From contig NZ_CP006270.1 in the NCBI RefSeq assembly GCF_000737575.1, positions 189,163 through 253,162 on the forward strand: 64,000 nucleotides of DNA, in the 5' to 3' direction. This document shows, one piece after another, positions 48,994 through 58,683 of the stretch. The translations under genes were made by a program, and so were the position numbers. How positions within the stretch are numbered: position 1 is the stretch's first letter; each line of letters starts with the position of its first letter. Source of the DNA: Synechococcus sp. KORDI-49 (GTDB taxonomy: Bacteria > Cyanobacteriota > Cyanobacteriia > PCC-6307 > Cyanobiaceae). The notes under the pieces are model-generated. The model was not told where the DNA came from. It did not search any database and saw nothing but the letters and a program-made list of their open reading frames with translations.

Positions 48994-50635
48994 TCAGGTT
49001 CAGCGCAGCATCAAGCCGGTCGGCTTCCCCGGCCGGTTTGTCACGACGCCAGCGCAGGATCCGCGGAAAACGAACAGCCAGCCCTGACTTGTGGCGTCTG
49101 GAGGGATGGATGCCTTCAAAGCCGATCTCGAAGACCAGTTCGCAGTTCACGGAACGGGCGGGCCCGAACCGCTGCACGGTGTTGCGGCGGATCCAGCGAT
49201 CCAGCTCAAGGATCTCCGCATCATCGAGGCCGGAGTAGGCCTTGGCGAAGCTCACCAGCTGCGGTGGATCCTCGTCATTCCAGAGCCCGAAGGTGTAGTC
49301 GGTGAACAGGTTGGCTCTCCGACCGCTGCCGGCCTGGGCGTACAGCAGCACGGCGTCGAGGGTCATCGGCTCGAGTTTGTGCTTCCACCAGTGGCCGCGG
49401 CGGCGGCCGGTGAGATAAGGGGAGTCCAGTCGTTTCAGCATCAGCCCCTCGGCCCGCTGAGCGACGGCCCGCTGACGTTCGGCATCCAGCTCGGCCCAGC
49501 TCTCCAGGGACCAGCCGACGCTGGCGGTCAGACGCCAGCGCTCGGGATGGCTGACCTGCTCGAGCACGGCCGAGAGCTGCTGGCGGCGTTGCCTCAGCGG
49601 CTGATCGCGGATGTCCGCACCGTCCAGCTCCAGCAGGTCGTAGGCGATGAAGCGCATCGGGCACTCCCGCTTCAGGGTGGTGCCCACCGTTTTGCGACCC
49701 AGCCGTCGTTGCAGTGTGTCGAACCCCAGCGGAGCGGCGGCACCCTCGTTCCAGCAGATGATCTCGCCATCCAGTGCGGTTCCATCCGGCAAGGCATCGC
49801 CCACCGTCACCAGTTCAGGGAAGCTGTCGTTGACCAGCTCCTCGCCCCGGCTCCAGAGGTACACCCCTGTGCCGCGATGAATCAGCTGGCCGCGGATGCC
49901 ATCCCATTTCCACTCCAGCAACCAGTGCTCCGCGGGTTCTCCGGACAGCCGCTCGGGATCTAGGGGGCTGGCCAGGAAGAACGGGTAGGGGGCGGCACTG
50001 CTGCGACTCTCCTCCGAGCCGGCCGGTGCGGTGAGCCGGGAGAAGGCCTGTGCCGATGGTTCGAACCCTCCCATCAGGCGCTGCACCACCAGGCTTTCAT
50101 CGAGCGAGAAGGCCTCGGCCACCGCACGGCTGATCAGACCTGTGGACACGCCGACCCGGAAGCCACCGGTGAGCAGTTTGTTGACGATGAAATGCAGGGG
50201 CTCCGGCACCTGACACCAGAGCTTCAGAACGGCTTCCGCCTGTTGCTCATCCTGCTGGCGGCTGAGCTCAGGCAGCAGGGATTCCATCCACCAGTGCAGC
50301 GGACGGGTCTCGAGTGATTCGCCTCGGAACGCCTGCTCGTCCCCGAGGGTCTGCCGCACCGCCGGCCACAACAGGCTGATGGTTTCGGCCGAGTCGCCCA
50401 CCTGGCCGTGGCAGTCGTCGATCAGCCACTGGGGCATCCCGCTCTGCTCCTGCAGGATCTCTCTCAGGCGCCGTCCGGTGATCATCCGGCGTCGGCGTTT
50501 TCCCAGCAGCAGGCTGAGTGCCCAGGCGGCATCCGCTGGCGGCACGGTCCGGAAATGGTTCACCAGGGCCGTCACCTTGGCTCGGGTGCCGGTGACCTGA
50601 TCCAGCCGGTCGAACAGAACCTGGAACGCCTGCAT
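48968..50635 (-). CDS. ATP-dependent DNA ligase (ligase-associated repair set)
   Basis: 555 aa from the ATG at 50635. DNA_ligase_A_N, then the nucleotidyl-transferase core with catalytic Lys in EWKWDGIRGQ, WSRGEEL, DGEIICWNE and EGLMLKRLDSPY, and an OB-fold C-terminus. Belongs to the stand-alone LigB-like group seen with the DEXH helicase and MBL exonuclease, distinct from NAD-dependent LigA. Supports DNA break repair. Confidence 0.92.
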   Translation of the reverse strand: MQAFQVLFDRLDQVTGTRAKVTALVNHFRTVPPADAAWALSLLLGKRRRRMITGRRLREILQEQSGMPQWLIDDCHGQVGDSAETISLLWPAVRQTLGDEQAFRGESLETRPLHWWMESLLPELSRQQDEQQAEAVLKLWCQVPEPLHFIVNKLLTGGFRVGVSTGLISRAVAEAFSLDESLVVQRLMGGFEPSAQAFSRLTAPAGSEESRSSAAPYPFFLASPLDPERLSGEPAEHWLLEWKWDGIRGQLIHRGTGVYLWSRGEELVNDSFPELVTVGDALPDGTALDGEIICWNEGAAAPLGFDTLQRRLGRKTVGTTLKRECPMRFIAYDLLELDGADIRDQPLRQRRQQLSAVLEQVSHPERWRLTASVGWSLESWAELDAERQRAVAQRAEGLMLKRLDSPYLTGRRRGHWWKHKLEPMTLDAVLLYAQAGSGRRANLFTDYTFGLWNDEDPPQLVSFAKAYSGLDDAEILELDRWIRRNTVQRFGPARSVNCELVFEIGFEGIHPSRRHKSGLAVRFPRILRWRRDKPAGEADRLDAALNLIRDGSSSG

Positions 50636-50687
50636 GCCGATCGGGCGGTCACCGCCATCCTGACGGGGCCGCTCTGCCTCCGTTGCC

Positions 50688-51440
50688 GTGGTGTTTCTGC
50701 TTTCGAAGCTGCTGCCCCTGCTGGTGCTGCCGCTCGGTCTGAGTCTCGGGCTGTTGCTTCTGGCTGGGTTCACCCGGTGGCGATGGCCGCTGATCTCGGC
50801 GATCACGGTGCTCTGGGTCTTCAGCACTGGCGTGGTGTCCCAGTGGTTGTGGCGAGGCGTGGAACGGCCCTGGCAACGCCGTTCAGCGCCATCGGTCCCG
50901 ACGGCTGACGCGATCGTCGTGCTCAGCGGAGGACGTCACGCCGCACCCGGCCCCTCCCGCGTTGTGGAGTGGCATGACCCCGACCGCTTTCTCGCTGGTG
51001 TGGAGCTGTTCCGGGCCCGCAGGGCTCCAAGGCTGCTGTTCACCGGGGGGCAGAACCCGTTCCGCAAGGGCCTCGCTCCCGAGGGGAGTCTCTACCTCAG
51101 CGAGGCCAGAGCTCTCGGGATTCCGGCTGATGCCATGACCTCCACAGGGCCGGTGCTGAACACGGCAGAGGAGGCCAGGGAGATCCGGGCGCTGCTGCCC
51201 TCCGGTCGCCGGCGGGTGCTGCTCGTCACGAGTGCTTTCCACATGCGCAGAGCTCAGCGCCTGTTCGAGCGCCAGGGCATCGCTGTGGTGCCGTTCCCGG
51301 TGGATTTTCAAGCCCGTGGTTCCTGGGCGGGGTCGCCATGGGCGGATCCACTGCAGTGGCTTCCAACCGCTAGGTCTCTCGATGACAGCTCGCGGGCCTT
51401 GAGGGAACTTCTCGGGAGGATCGTCTACCGCACCTGGTGA
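50688..51440 (+). CDS. YdcF/DUF218-type membrane protein
   Basis: 250 aa, GTG start. Two N-terminal transmembrane helices (LLPLLVLPLGLSLGLLLLAG and ISAITVLWVFSTGVV), then the DUF218 domain: ADAIVVLSGGRHA, LLFTGGQNPF, NTAEEAREI and LLVTSAFHMRRAQRLFERQG. The ElyC/SanA family acts in envelope biogenesis and vancomycin-type stress; exact role unknown. Confidence 0.85.
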   Translation: MVFLLSKLLPLLVLPLGLSLGLLLLAGFTRWRWPLISAITVLWVFSTGVVSQWLWRGVERPWQRRSAPSVPTADAIVVLSGGRHAAPGPSRVVEWHDPDRFLAGVELFRARRAPRLLFTGGQNPFRKGLAPEGSLYLSEARALGIPADAMTSTGPVLNTAEEAREIRALLPSGRRRVLLVTSAFHMRRAQRLFERQGIAVVPFPVDFQARGSWAGSPWADPLQWLPTARSLDDSSRALRELLGRIVYRTW

Positions 51441-51457
51441 TCCCGCTGGTTCCGCGA

Positions 51458-52171
51458 TCAGACCACCTGTTTCTGCTGAGCTGCGACGTCTGGGAAATGC
51501 TCTTCCATGCACGATTCACAGATGCCGTGACTGAAGTTCAGAGTGCTGTGACGCATCATGAACTCCTCGAGCGGATGCCATGTGCCCTGGCTGTCACGAA
51601 CCTGGCGGCAATAACTGCATGAACACAACATTCCCTTCTGTTGATGCAGCCTGCAGAATTCATCAAGCAACGACAGAGAACGTTTGCGTAGTTCCAGAAG
51701 AGTGACGACCTGGGCTGCCAGTCGCTCCATGATTTTGTATTGCGTTGATGTCAGCGATTTCGGCATTCTGTCGATCACACACAACGTGCCGATCCGGTGA
51801 TGTCTATTTGTTTGCAGGGGGAATCCCGCGTAGAGCCTGATGTGGGGATCTTTCTTCACCAGGGGATTGTCCTTGAAGCGATCATCGAAGAGGGCGTCCT
51901 CAACGATCATCGGCTTCGGAGAGAGGATGGTGTGGGCGCAGAATGACCAGTCTCTCGGTGTTTCCTCCGTCTCCAGACCGACCTTGGATTTGAACCACTG
52001 ACGGTCGTGATCAACGATGGAGATCAGAGCAATCGGAGCATGGCAAATGAGGGCCGCCATGCTGGTGATGTTGTCGAAACTTTCCTCCGGTTTGCTGCCA
52101 AGAATGCGGTATTCACTCAGCGCGCGCAGCCTCGCCACCTCGTTATCCGGTTTTGGCGCAGGACCGGTCAT
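51458..52171 (-). CDS. GAF-domain protein with Cys-rich C-terminus
   Basis: 237 aa. N-terminal ALSEYRILGSKPEESFDNIT linker, a GAF domain (~25-160; ALISIVDHDRQWFKSKVGLE), and a C-terminal module MLCSCSYCRQVRDSQGTWHP ... FSHGICESCMEEHFP with two Cys pairs found at the end of many sensory proteins. No output domain, so it probably acts as an input or adaptor for a signalling partner elsewhere. No chromophore cysteine evident in the GAF domain. Confidence 0.8.
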   Translation of the reverse strand: MTGPAPKPDNEVARLRALSEYRILGSKPEESFDNITSMAALICHAPIALISIVDHDRQWFKSKVGLETEETPRDWSFCAHTILSPKPMIVEDALFDDRFKDNPLVKKDPHIRLYAGFPLQTNRHHRIGTLCVIDRMPKSLTSTQYKIMERLAAQVVTLLELRKRSLSLLDEFCRLHQQKGMLCSCSYCRQVRDSQGTWHPLEEFMMRHSTLNFSHGICESCMEEHFPDVAAQQKQVV

Positions 52172-52366
52172 TCAGCGTGGCGCTTTTCAACCTTCTTGCT
52201 AAAGCAAACCCCGGCCCAATAGCTATAAAGATCCGTGAAGATTAAGAGAACCTTTGTAAGGATTTTCGGTTGCAGGCCTGCCCTGGTCCGGATCGGCCGT
52301 GATGGAGCTGAGATCGCAGTCACCGTTGATCCATCACAGCTAGGAGGAGTGGGGCGCTTCATTGCA

Positions 52367-52630
52367 ATGGCATCTTCCAATCAGGACAAGATCGAGCAGC
52401 TCGCCGACGATCTCAAAGGCTCACTGGATGGTGGGGTCGATGCCATCGTCACCAAGATCAAGGCAGCCCAGCTGTTCGCCGACGATCAGGCTGATGCGAT
52501 CGATGCCAAGAATCAGGCTCTGAAGGCCAAATTCGTTGATTTCATGCGTTCAGCGCAGGACAAGGGCGATGCGCTGCATGAGGGCATGCAGCAGCGCATC
52601 TCCAGCTGGATCTCCGAGATCGACAGCTGA
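52367..52630 (+). CDS. small helical protein, function unknown
   Basis: 87 aa from the ATG at 52367. Amphipathic helices with Asp/Ala repeats (KIEQLADDLKGSLDGGVDAI, AAQLFADDQADAIDAKNQAL), resembling small soluble stress-type helical bundles. No family recognised. Convergent with the exonuclease gene, 16 bp apart. Confidence 0.65.
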   Translation: MASSNQDKIEQLADDLKGSLDGGVDAIVTKIKAAQLFADDQADAIDAKNQALKAKFVDFMRSAQDKGDALHEGMQQRISSWISEIDS

Positions 52631-52646
52631 TCGCGATGGAGCAGCT

Positions 52647-53633
52647 TCAGTCGCTTTCTCCCTCGAACAGGGTCTCCAGCGGTTCGGCATCGATCCCTTC
52701 CACCTCCCTCAGGTAACGGGCCAGAACATCGCTCTGACCATGGGTCACATAGACCTTCCTGGCACCTGATTCGCGCACCGTCCGGATCAGGCCAGGCCAG
52801 TCCGCGTGATCGCTGAGCACGAATCCGCGTTCGTAACCCCGCCTGCGGCGCGCGCCGCGCACCGCCATCCAGCCTGAGGCGAAGCCGGTCTGTGGCGTGC
52901 GGAACCGCCTCATCCAGCTGGATCGGTGGGCTGACGGCGGGGCGAGCACGAGACGACCGGCCAGAGCCTCGTTCCTGGGAATCTCGCTGACGGGTCGGCT
53001 CGGTGTCATCGGGACTGCCGCCTCGCGGTAGTGACGTGTCACCGTCTCCACGGCACCGTGCAGCAGCACCTCCTCCTCGACACCGATCGCCTTCAGTTCC
53101 GCCAGCAGCCGCTGGGCCTTCCCGAATGCGTAGCAGAACAGCAGGGACGGACGGCTGCGGTCCCCCTGCCACCAATCGCGGATCTCCGTGGCCAGCTCGG
53201 ATCCGGGCTTCCAGCGGTAGATCGGCATGCCGAAGGTCGCTTCGGTGATCAGCACGTCGCAGGCCACCGGTTCGAACGGTGCGCAGCTCGGATCATCGTC
53301 ACGCTTGTAATCCCCGCTCACCACCCAGACCTCCCCCTCAGACTCCAGACGGATCTGAGCGGATCCGAGCACATGTCCGGCACTGTGGAAGGACACCCGG
53401 CACTGGCCGAGCCAGATCGGTTCCCCGTAGCGGACGGGATGCAGGCAGATCTCCTGTCCGAGTCGCTGACGCAGCACGCCTTCGCTGACATCCACCGCCC
53501 AGTACTCACCGCATCCCGCCCGGGCATGGTCGGCATGGGCGTGGGTGATCAGAGCCCGGGGCACCGGTCGCCAGGGATCCACCCAGGCGTCTGCCGCCCG
53601 GCAGTAGAGCCCTTCCGCGGTGCGCTCGATCAA
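52647..53633 (-). CDS. ligase-associated MBL-fold exonuclease
   Basis: 328 aa. Metallo-beta-lactamase motifs THAHADHA (HxHxDH), HSAGHVLGS and VVSGDYKRDDD; C-terminal LVLSDHADWPGL and VYVTHGQSDVLARYL complete the beta-CASP-like fold. Family members in the ligase-associated set are DNA exonucleases. It lies 2 kb from the ligase gene on the same strand. Confidence 0.88.
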   Translation of the reverse strand: MIERTAEGLYCRAADAWVDPWRPVPRALITHAHADHARAGCGEYWAVDVSEGVLRQRLGQEICLHPVRYGEPIWLGQCRVSFHSAGHVLGSAQIRLESEGEVWVVSGDYKRDDDPSCAPFEPVACDVLITEATFGMPIYRWKPGSELATEIRDWWQGDRSRPSLLFCYAFGKAQRLLAELKAIGVEEEVLLHGAVETVTRHYREAAVPMTPSRPVSEIPRNEALAGRLVLAPPSAHRSSWMRRFRTPQTGFASGWMAVRGARRRRGYERGFVLSDHADWPGLIRTVRESGARKVYVTHGQSDVLARYLREVEGIDAEPLETLFEGESD

Positions 53634-53701
53634 GGTGTCGCGTCTTGACTGCAGAAGTCTGGAGTTCCCTTACCTTGAGCGCGACCTCAGCACCGCGATC
53701 G

Positions 53702-53938
53702 ATGAACAGACGCCTCTTCGTCGGGATGACGCTGCTGTCGCTGATGCTGCCCGGCGCCGCTCTCGCACAGAAGAAGATCCCCAAGGCCCAGGGCCACGAC
53801 CAGTGCCCGCTCGGCTATGTCAACACCCTCGGCACCACCTGCGTCTCCCCCATCGCCTATGAGGTGCAGCCTTCGGAAGGGGATGCCTGCCCTTCCGGTT
53901 GGATGAACATCGGAGCCGGGTACTGCCGGAGGAAGTGA
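53702..53938 (+). CDS. exported Cys-containing small protein
   Basis: 78 aa from the ATG at 53702. Signal peptide (RRLFVGMTLLSLMLPGAALA), then a mature part with four cysteines in the pattern QCPLGYVNTLGTTC and ACPSGWMNIGAGYC, an internal duplication of a two-Cys unit. Likely disulfide-bonded in the periplasm. Function unknown. Confidence 0.7.
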   Translation: MNRRLFVGMTLLSLMLPGAALAQKKIPKAQGHDQCPLGYVNTLGTTCVSPIAYEVQPSEGDACPSGWMNIGAGYCRRK

Positions 53939-53948
53939 GCCTTCGGGC

Positions 53949-54881
53949 TCAGCGGCTCATCTCCAGCATTCTCTGAATCGGCTGGAGGGCTCTCAGACGC
54001 AGCTCCTCCTCCAGTTCGATCGCCGGTTCCAGGCTCTCAAGACAGTCGTGCAGCTTCTGCAGGGTGTTGAGCCGCATGTAGGGGCAGGCGTTGCAGCTGC
54101 AACCGTCGACACCGGGCACATCGAGCAGCGTCTTGCCGGGGGCTCGCTGCTTCATCTGATGCAGGATGCCGGGCTCGGTGAGCACGATGAAGGTCTCCGC
54201 TGCACTGCTCTGGGTGCGGTGCAGCAGCTTGCTGGTGGATCCGATGAAATCCGCCAGATCGAGGAGGTGTTCCTGGCACTCGGGGTGGGCGATCACCTCC
54301 GCATCGGGATGTTCGAGCTTCAGTTCCAGGAGTGCTTCCTCGCTGAAGGTCTCATGAACGATGCAGCGTCCCGGCCAGAGCGTCAGCTCACGGCCGCTCT
54401 GCCGCTGCACCCAGCGTCCGAGGTTCTGGTCCGGAGCGAAGAGCACGGGGCGATCCGTGGGCAGCTGTTGAACGAGATCCACGGCATTGCTGCTGGTGCA
54501 GATGAGGTCGCTCTGGGCCTTCACCGCCGCGGTGCAATTGATGTAGCTGACCACCACATGGTCGGGATGCTTCGCGCGGAAGTCGGCGAATGCATCGGCC
54601 GGACAGTCATCGGCCAGGGAGCAGCCTGCATCGAGATCCGGCAGCACCACCGTTTTCTCGGGACTCAGGATCTTGGCGGTCTCCGCCATGAAATGGACGC
54701 CGCAGAAGACGATCACATCGGCGTCGGTGCTGGCGGCCTTGCGGGACAGTTCCAGGGAATCCCCGATGAAGTCGGCGATGTCCTGGATCTCGGGTTCCTG
54801 GTAGTAGTGCGCCAGCACGATGGCGTTGCGATCACGCTTCAGTCGTTCGATCGCCGCCACCAGGGCGTCGTCAGCGCTCAT
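53949..54881 (-). CDS. nadA: quinolinate synthase
   Basis: 310 aa from the ATG at 54881 (54920 also in frame). The [4Fe-4S] ligands are the Cys residues in [14 protein letters not shown] and [21 protein letters not shown] and [10 protein letters not shown] are signature segments. NadA condenses iminoaspartate with dihydroxyacetone phosphate in NAD synthesis. Divergent from the metallophosphoesterase gene. Confidence 0.93.
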   Translation of the reverse strand: MSADDALVAAIERLKRDRNAIVLAHYYQEPEIQDIADFIGDSLELSRKAASTDADVIVFCGVHFMAETAKILSPEKTVVLPDLDAGCSLADDCPADAFADFRAKHPDHVVVSYINCTAAVKAQSDLICTSSNAVDLVQQLPTDRPVLFAPDQNLGRWVQRQSGRELTLWPGRCIVHETFSEEALLELKLEHPDAEVIAHPECQEHLLDLADFIGSTSKLLHRTQSSAAETFIVLTEPGILHQMKQRAPGKTLLDVPGVDGCSCNACPYMRLNTLQKLHDCLESLEPAIELEEELRLRALQPIQRMLEMSR

Positions 54882-54925
54882 CGGAACCGGGCCGGGGCAG
54901 GATGGCTCCAGCCTAGGCATCGGTT

Positions 54926-55783
54926 CTGTCGGATCTTCGCGTTGCGATTGCCGGTGATCTCCATGGAGCCTGGGGCACCTCGGATGAGGCGGTTCTGGCG
55001 CGACTCCAGCCTGATGCTGTGCTGTTCGTCGGAGATCTGAGCGATGGAGACCTGCGGCTGACCAAGAGGATCGCGTCGCTGCCCTACCCACTGGCGGTGA
55101 TTCTCGGTAATCACGACCTGGGTCGCGATCGCAGCGGAGGGATCCTGCGACAGCAGCTGGCTCTTCTGGGGGAGAACCATTGCGGCTGGACCCAGCGCGG
55201 TTGGAGCCAGCCCGCCATCGGACTGGTGGGAGGGCGGCCCGGCAGTGCCGGCGGAGGCTTTCATCTGTCCCATGCCGTGCAGGCGGTCTATGGCCCGATC
55301 ACCCTCGAGCAATCAGCGGATCGCATCGTGGCCGCTGCTGCTGCCGTTCCTGCGGATCAACCGCTGATCGTGATGGCCCACTGCGGCCCCAGCGGCCTCG
55401 GTTCCGAGGCCGACAGCCCCTGCGGTCGCGACTGGAAACCGCCGGCGGTGGACTGGGGCGATCAGGATCTCGCCCTCGCTCTGGATCGGATGGGTCGGCA
55501 GCGTCCCCCGGATCTGGTGGTCTTCGGTCACATGCATCATCAGTTGAAGCGTTCGAACGCCCTCCGCCGCACCCTGCTGCGCGATCGCCGCGGAACCGCC
55601 TTCCTCAATGCCGCCTGCGTCCCCCGCAGTGGGCGTGATGCCAGCGGTCGTGAGCTGCTGCATTTCTCCTGGGCGGAATTCCGGGGTGCGTCCCTGACCC
55701 ATCTCAGTCACCGCTGGTACTCGCCGGACGCCCAGCTGATGCATGAGGAAGAGCTGCCACGGCAGGAGGCGATGGCGTGCTGA
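54926..55783 (+). CDS. calcineurin-type metallophosphoesterase, start codon unclear
   Basis: About 285 aa. Motifs: [11 protein letters not shown] (D-x-H), [28 protein letters not shown] and VFGHMHHQL, all required for the dimetal site. The first motif lies upstream of the first GTG (55019), and between it and the previous stop (TAG 54914) there is no ATG, GTG or TTG; CTG 54926 or GTT 54923 is the best guess. Cyanobacterial phosphoesterase family of unknown substrate; it is not PdeM. Overlaps the glycosyltransferase start by 7 bp. Confidence 0.85.
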   Translation: MSDLRVAIAGDLHGAWGTSDEAVLARLQPDAVLFVGDLSDGDLRLTKRIASLPYPLAVILGNHDLGRDRSGGILRQQLALLGENHCGWTQRGWSQPAIGLVGGRPGSAGGGFHLSHAVQAVYGPITLEQSADRIVAAAAAVPADQPLIVMAHCGPSGLGSEADSPCGRDWKPPAVDWGDQDLALALDRMGRQRPPDLVVFGHMHHQLKRSNALRRTLLRDRRGTAFLNAACVPRSGRDASGRELLHFSWAEFRGASLTHLSHRWYSPDAQLMHEEELPRQEAMAC

Positions 55784-56853
55784 TCTATGTCTGCAGCAGC
55801 AGTCATGGGTTCGGTCATGCGGCCCGTGATGCGGCTGTGCTGCAGCAGCTCCGTCGTCTGCGTCCGGATTGGCAACTGGTGCTCAGCTCACAGGTGCCCG
55901 CCGGGTTCCTGCGGCTCCTGCTGGGTTCGGCAACGATCGATGTTCGGCACTGCCGCTGGGATGTGGGAACGGTTCAGGCGGATGCCCTGGGGGTGGATGC
56001 AGCAGCAACACTCCTCGCTCTCGAGGAGCTGCAGCAGCAGCTGCCTGAACTGATCGAGCAGGAGGCGGCCTGGATTGCATCCCAGGGCAGGCCGGTGCTG
56101 GTTCTCGGAGACATCCCACCCGCCGCCGCCGAGCTGGCAGAGCGGCTCACAGCACCACTGGTGTGGATGAGCAACTTCGGCTGGGATGAGATTTACGGGC
56201 CGTACGGTGAAGCTTTCCAGAGCTATGCGGAGGCGGCCCATCAGGCCTACCGCCGCGGTCAGCTCCTGCTTCGCTGTCCATTCGATCTGGCCATGACCTG
56301 GGACCTGCCGGAGCAACGACTCGGGCTGGTCTGCGGTGAGCCACGCCCACTCGTGCCTGCGCTGCGTGATCGACTCCTCGCCGCCGGAGCTCCGGTTCAG
56401 GTGGGCTTCGGCGGACTCGGGCTGAAGCTCAACCCGCCACTCTTCGCCGCGTGGCCTGAGCAGCACTTCGTGATGGCTCCCCCCGCTGACAGCCGCGAGC
56501 GGGAGGCGCTCAGGGCGCTGCCCAACCTGACGCTGCTCCCGGACGGCGTGCGTCCGCTGGATGTGTTTCCGTTCTGCCGGCGCCATCTCGGCAAGCCAGG
56601 CTTCAGCACCTTCTGTGAGGCGCTCTCCTTCTCCGTTGGTCTGCATGTGGTGGAGCGCCGGGATTTCGCAGAGGCCAAGGCTCTGATGCGGGGTCTTGCG
56701 CGCCATGGTTCCTCCCGCCTGCTCAGCCGGGATCAGTTGCTGACTGGTGACTGGCAACTGGATCAGCCTCTGGTGCCCCCCACGCAGGCTGCGGCTGCCG
56801 CCCATGGTGCGGAACAGGCGGCCCGGGCTCTGATCGCCTACGCCGAGCGATAA
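55777..56853 (+). CDS. predicted glycosyltransferase (GT-B type)
   Basis: 358 aa, GTG start overlapping the phosphoesterase stop. YVCSSSHGFGHAARDAAVLQ at the N-terminus is the HGFGH motif of MurG/GT28-like nucleotide-sugar transferases; later VGFGGLGLKL and HLGKPGFSTFCEALSF are the donor-binding region. Acceptor unknown. Confidence 0.8.
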   Translation: MLIYVCSSSHGFGHAARDAAVLQQLRRLRPDWQLVLSSQVPAGFLRLLLGSATIDVRHCRWDVGTVQADALGVDAAATLLALEELQQQLPELIEQEAAWIASQGRPVLVLGDIPPAAAELAERLTAPLVWMSNFGWDEIYGPYGEAFQSYAEAAHQAYRRGQLLLRCPFDLAMTWDLPEQRLGLVCGEPRPLVPALRDRLLAAGAPVQVGFGGLGLKLNPPLFAAWPEQHFVMAPPADSREREALRALPNLTLLPDGVRPLDVFPFCRRHLGKPGFSTFCEALSFSVGLHVVERRDFAEAKALMRGLARHGSSRLLSRDQLLTGDWQLDQPLVPPTQAAAAAHGAEQAARALIAYAER

Positions 56854-57106
56854 CAGATATCCGTTCAAGAAAAAATATTGTGTATCAACGCCTTCAATTT
56901 GCGTCTGGATGTCACTGAGCGCCTGAAATATCGCTGATCCGTCGATAGCGAGACGATTCGTGGACTGGCATATATACCTATTGATCCAATCGAATTGTTC
57001 GACAAAGTCACCTCGAAGGAAAAATGCTTCCTCGGCTCAACCAACCATCCGCTTCTGGTTCATCGAGCCTTTATCCCACTCGGGATCTGTACTTCGAACG
57101 CTTTTT

Positions 57107-57832
57107 ATGGCTATCCACGAACTGATCGGTCGTCAGGCACTCGCAGCGACCGTCGTCGTCGGATCTCTTTCAGCCTCCCTTGTTTCGGCTCCTGCTGCGG
57201 CCAGTCTGCTGCCTCCATCCTCCCGGGCTCAACTGCTCAGCCCTCCAACTGCGGTGCCCACCCGTGCCATCCCGTATGTGATCACCCCCGAGCGTCGGGC
57301 GATGCTCAACACGATCCGCTACGCCGAGGGCACCTGGAAGGGCGGTATGGATGTTGGCTACCGCGTCATGTTCGGTGGTGGTCTGATGTCCAGCCTGGAT
57401 CGTCACCCTGACCGGGTCGTCTACAGCACCCGCTACGCCAGCGCGGCAGCGGGTGCCTACCAGTTCATGCCCTTCACCTGGAACCTGGTGCGGCGCAGCA
57501 TCGGTGTGGTCGGTTTCGGCCCGGAAGCCCAGGATCAGGGAGCTCTGTTTCTGATCCAGCGCCGCAAGGCCCTGGGACTGACCGACGCCGGTACGCTCAC
57601 TCCGGTGCTCACGGCGATGCTGGCTCCCGAGTGGGCATCGTTCCCGACCCTTTCCGGCCGCAGCTTCTACGGTCAGCCCGTCAAGAAGTACGCCCGTCTC
57701 CGTTCCTTCTACAACCTCAATCTCGAGGAACTGCGCCGACTGCGTGATCAGAGACGTGAGGAGCTGTCTCAGGGATCGAGCTCCTCAGATGTCTGTATCG
57801 GCTCCCGGATCTTCTGCGCCACAAGTTTCTGA
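57107..57832 (+). CDS. GH104-type muramidase, exported
   Basis: 241 aa from the ATG at 57107. Signal peptide (LAATVVVGSLSASLVSAPAAA), then a lysozyme-like domain with TIRYAEGTWKGGMDVGYRVM containing the catalytic Glu, and ASAAAGAYQFMPFTWNLV. Cleaves peptidoglycan glycan strands. The ~250 bp upstream (56854-57106) is A/T-rich and holds no gene I can support. Confidence 0.8.
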   Translation: MAIHELIGRQALAATVVVGSLSASLVSAPAAASLLPPSSRAQLLSPPTAVPTRAIPYVITPERRAMLNTIRYAEGTWKGGMDVGYRVMFGGGLMSSLDRHPDRVVYSTRYASAAAGAYQFMPFTWNLVRRSIGVVGFGPEAQDQGALFLIQRRKALGLTDAGTLTPVLTAMLAPEWASFPTLSGRSFYGQPVKKYARLRSFYNLNLEELRRLRDQRREELSQGSSSSDVCIGSRIFCATSF

Positions 57833-57845
57833 GCAGGCTGAGGGG

Positions 57846-58652
57846 TCAGCCCTCCGCATCGTTCTGCAGGCGACGGCCCACCGTCGCCTGTGCGATCAGG
57901 TAAGCGCCCACGGCGCTGCCGAGAAAGCCCATGCTGTTTCGCAGGATCGGCAGCAGATCCGAGGTCCGGGTGATTACCGGAGCGATTCCGAACACGCCGA
58001 ACAGCATCACCCACAGGGGTGAGAGCAGCAGCAGCCAGGACCAGGCGATCGTCTCTTCGTCCTTCCGGGGATAGGCGGCGAAGCCGGCGACCAGGCCTCC
58101 CAGCACCGACGTGCTCAGGGTCAACAGCCACTGCTCCAGCGGCAGACCGGGAACCACCTGGCACCCCCCGCGTTCCAGACAGATTTCGACGGCGTTCAGG
58201 GCATCGAGAACGGCGCCGTCTTCACCGTTGTCTTTCACGTAGTACTGATTGCCGAAGCGGGTCTGCAGCTCCACCCAGTAGGTGCGTGGCATCAGAGCGA
58301 AGAAGGCATCGCCCACGTTGAAATTCAGCAGGTTGCCGCCCCGGGGGTCCGCCACCAGAAGCAGGCTGCTTTCATCCAGTCCCCAGAATTCGCGGACGGC
58401 CAGGCCCGGTGTCCGCTCGTACTGGGTGAGAACCCGCAGTTTCCAGCCGGTTTCCGTTTCAAACCGTTCCAGGCTCCGTTCAAGCTCGGTCCGCTGCGGC
58501 TCGCTGAAGACCCTGGCCAGATCGATCACAGGTGTGGCGTGATCCGGCAGCAGCTCCGGGTTGTCGTAGGCCTGCGCCGGTGTGGCCGCCGTGCAGCTGA
58601 CCACCAGCACCAGCAACGCGGCCCACAGCCGGCTGATGTGATGTGCTCCCAT
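57846..58652 (-). CDS. TPM-domain protein (Psb32-like)
   Basis: 268 aa. Signal peptide, TPM domain (VIDLARVFSEPQRTELERSL ... ETGWKLRVLTQYERTPGLAV ... RGGNLLNFNVGDAFFALMP), and two C-terminal transmembrane segments (LLTLSTSVLGGLVAGFAAYP, WLLLLSPLWVMLFGVFGI). Psb32/YgcG relatives protect photosystem II and aid its repair in the thylakoid lumen. Confidence 0.85.
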   Translation of the reverse strand: MGAHHISRLWAALLVLVVSCTAATPAQAYDNPELLPDHATPVIDLARVFSEPQRTELERSLERFETETGWKLRVLTQYERTPGLAVREFWGLDESSLLLVADPRGGNLLNFNVGDAFFALMPRTYWVELQTRFGNQYYVKDNGEDGAVLDALNAVEICLERGGCQVVPGLPLEQWLLTLSTSVLGGLVAGFAAYPRKDEETIAWSWLLLLSPLWVMLFGVFGIAPVITRTSDLLPILRNSMGFLGSAVGAYLIAQATVGRRLQNDAEG

Positions 58653-58683
58653 GGATCTGCTGCAGTGACGGGCATTCTCTCCA

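Noticed and set aside
54926-55783. PdeM, the fourth member of the ligase-associated repair set
   Set aside because: The metallophosphoesterase is longer, lies apart from the three repair genes and overlaps a glycosyltransferase; its motifs fit a different cyanobacterial family.
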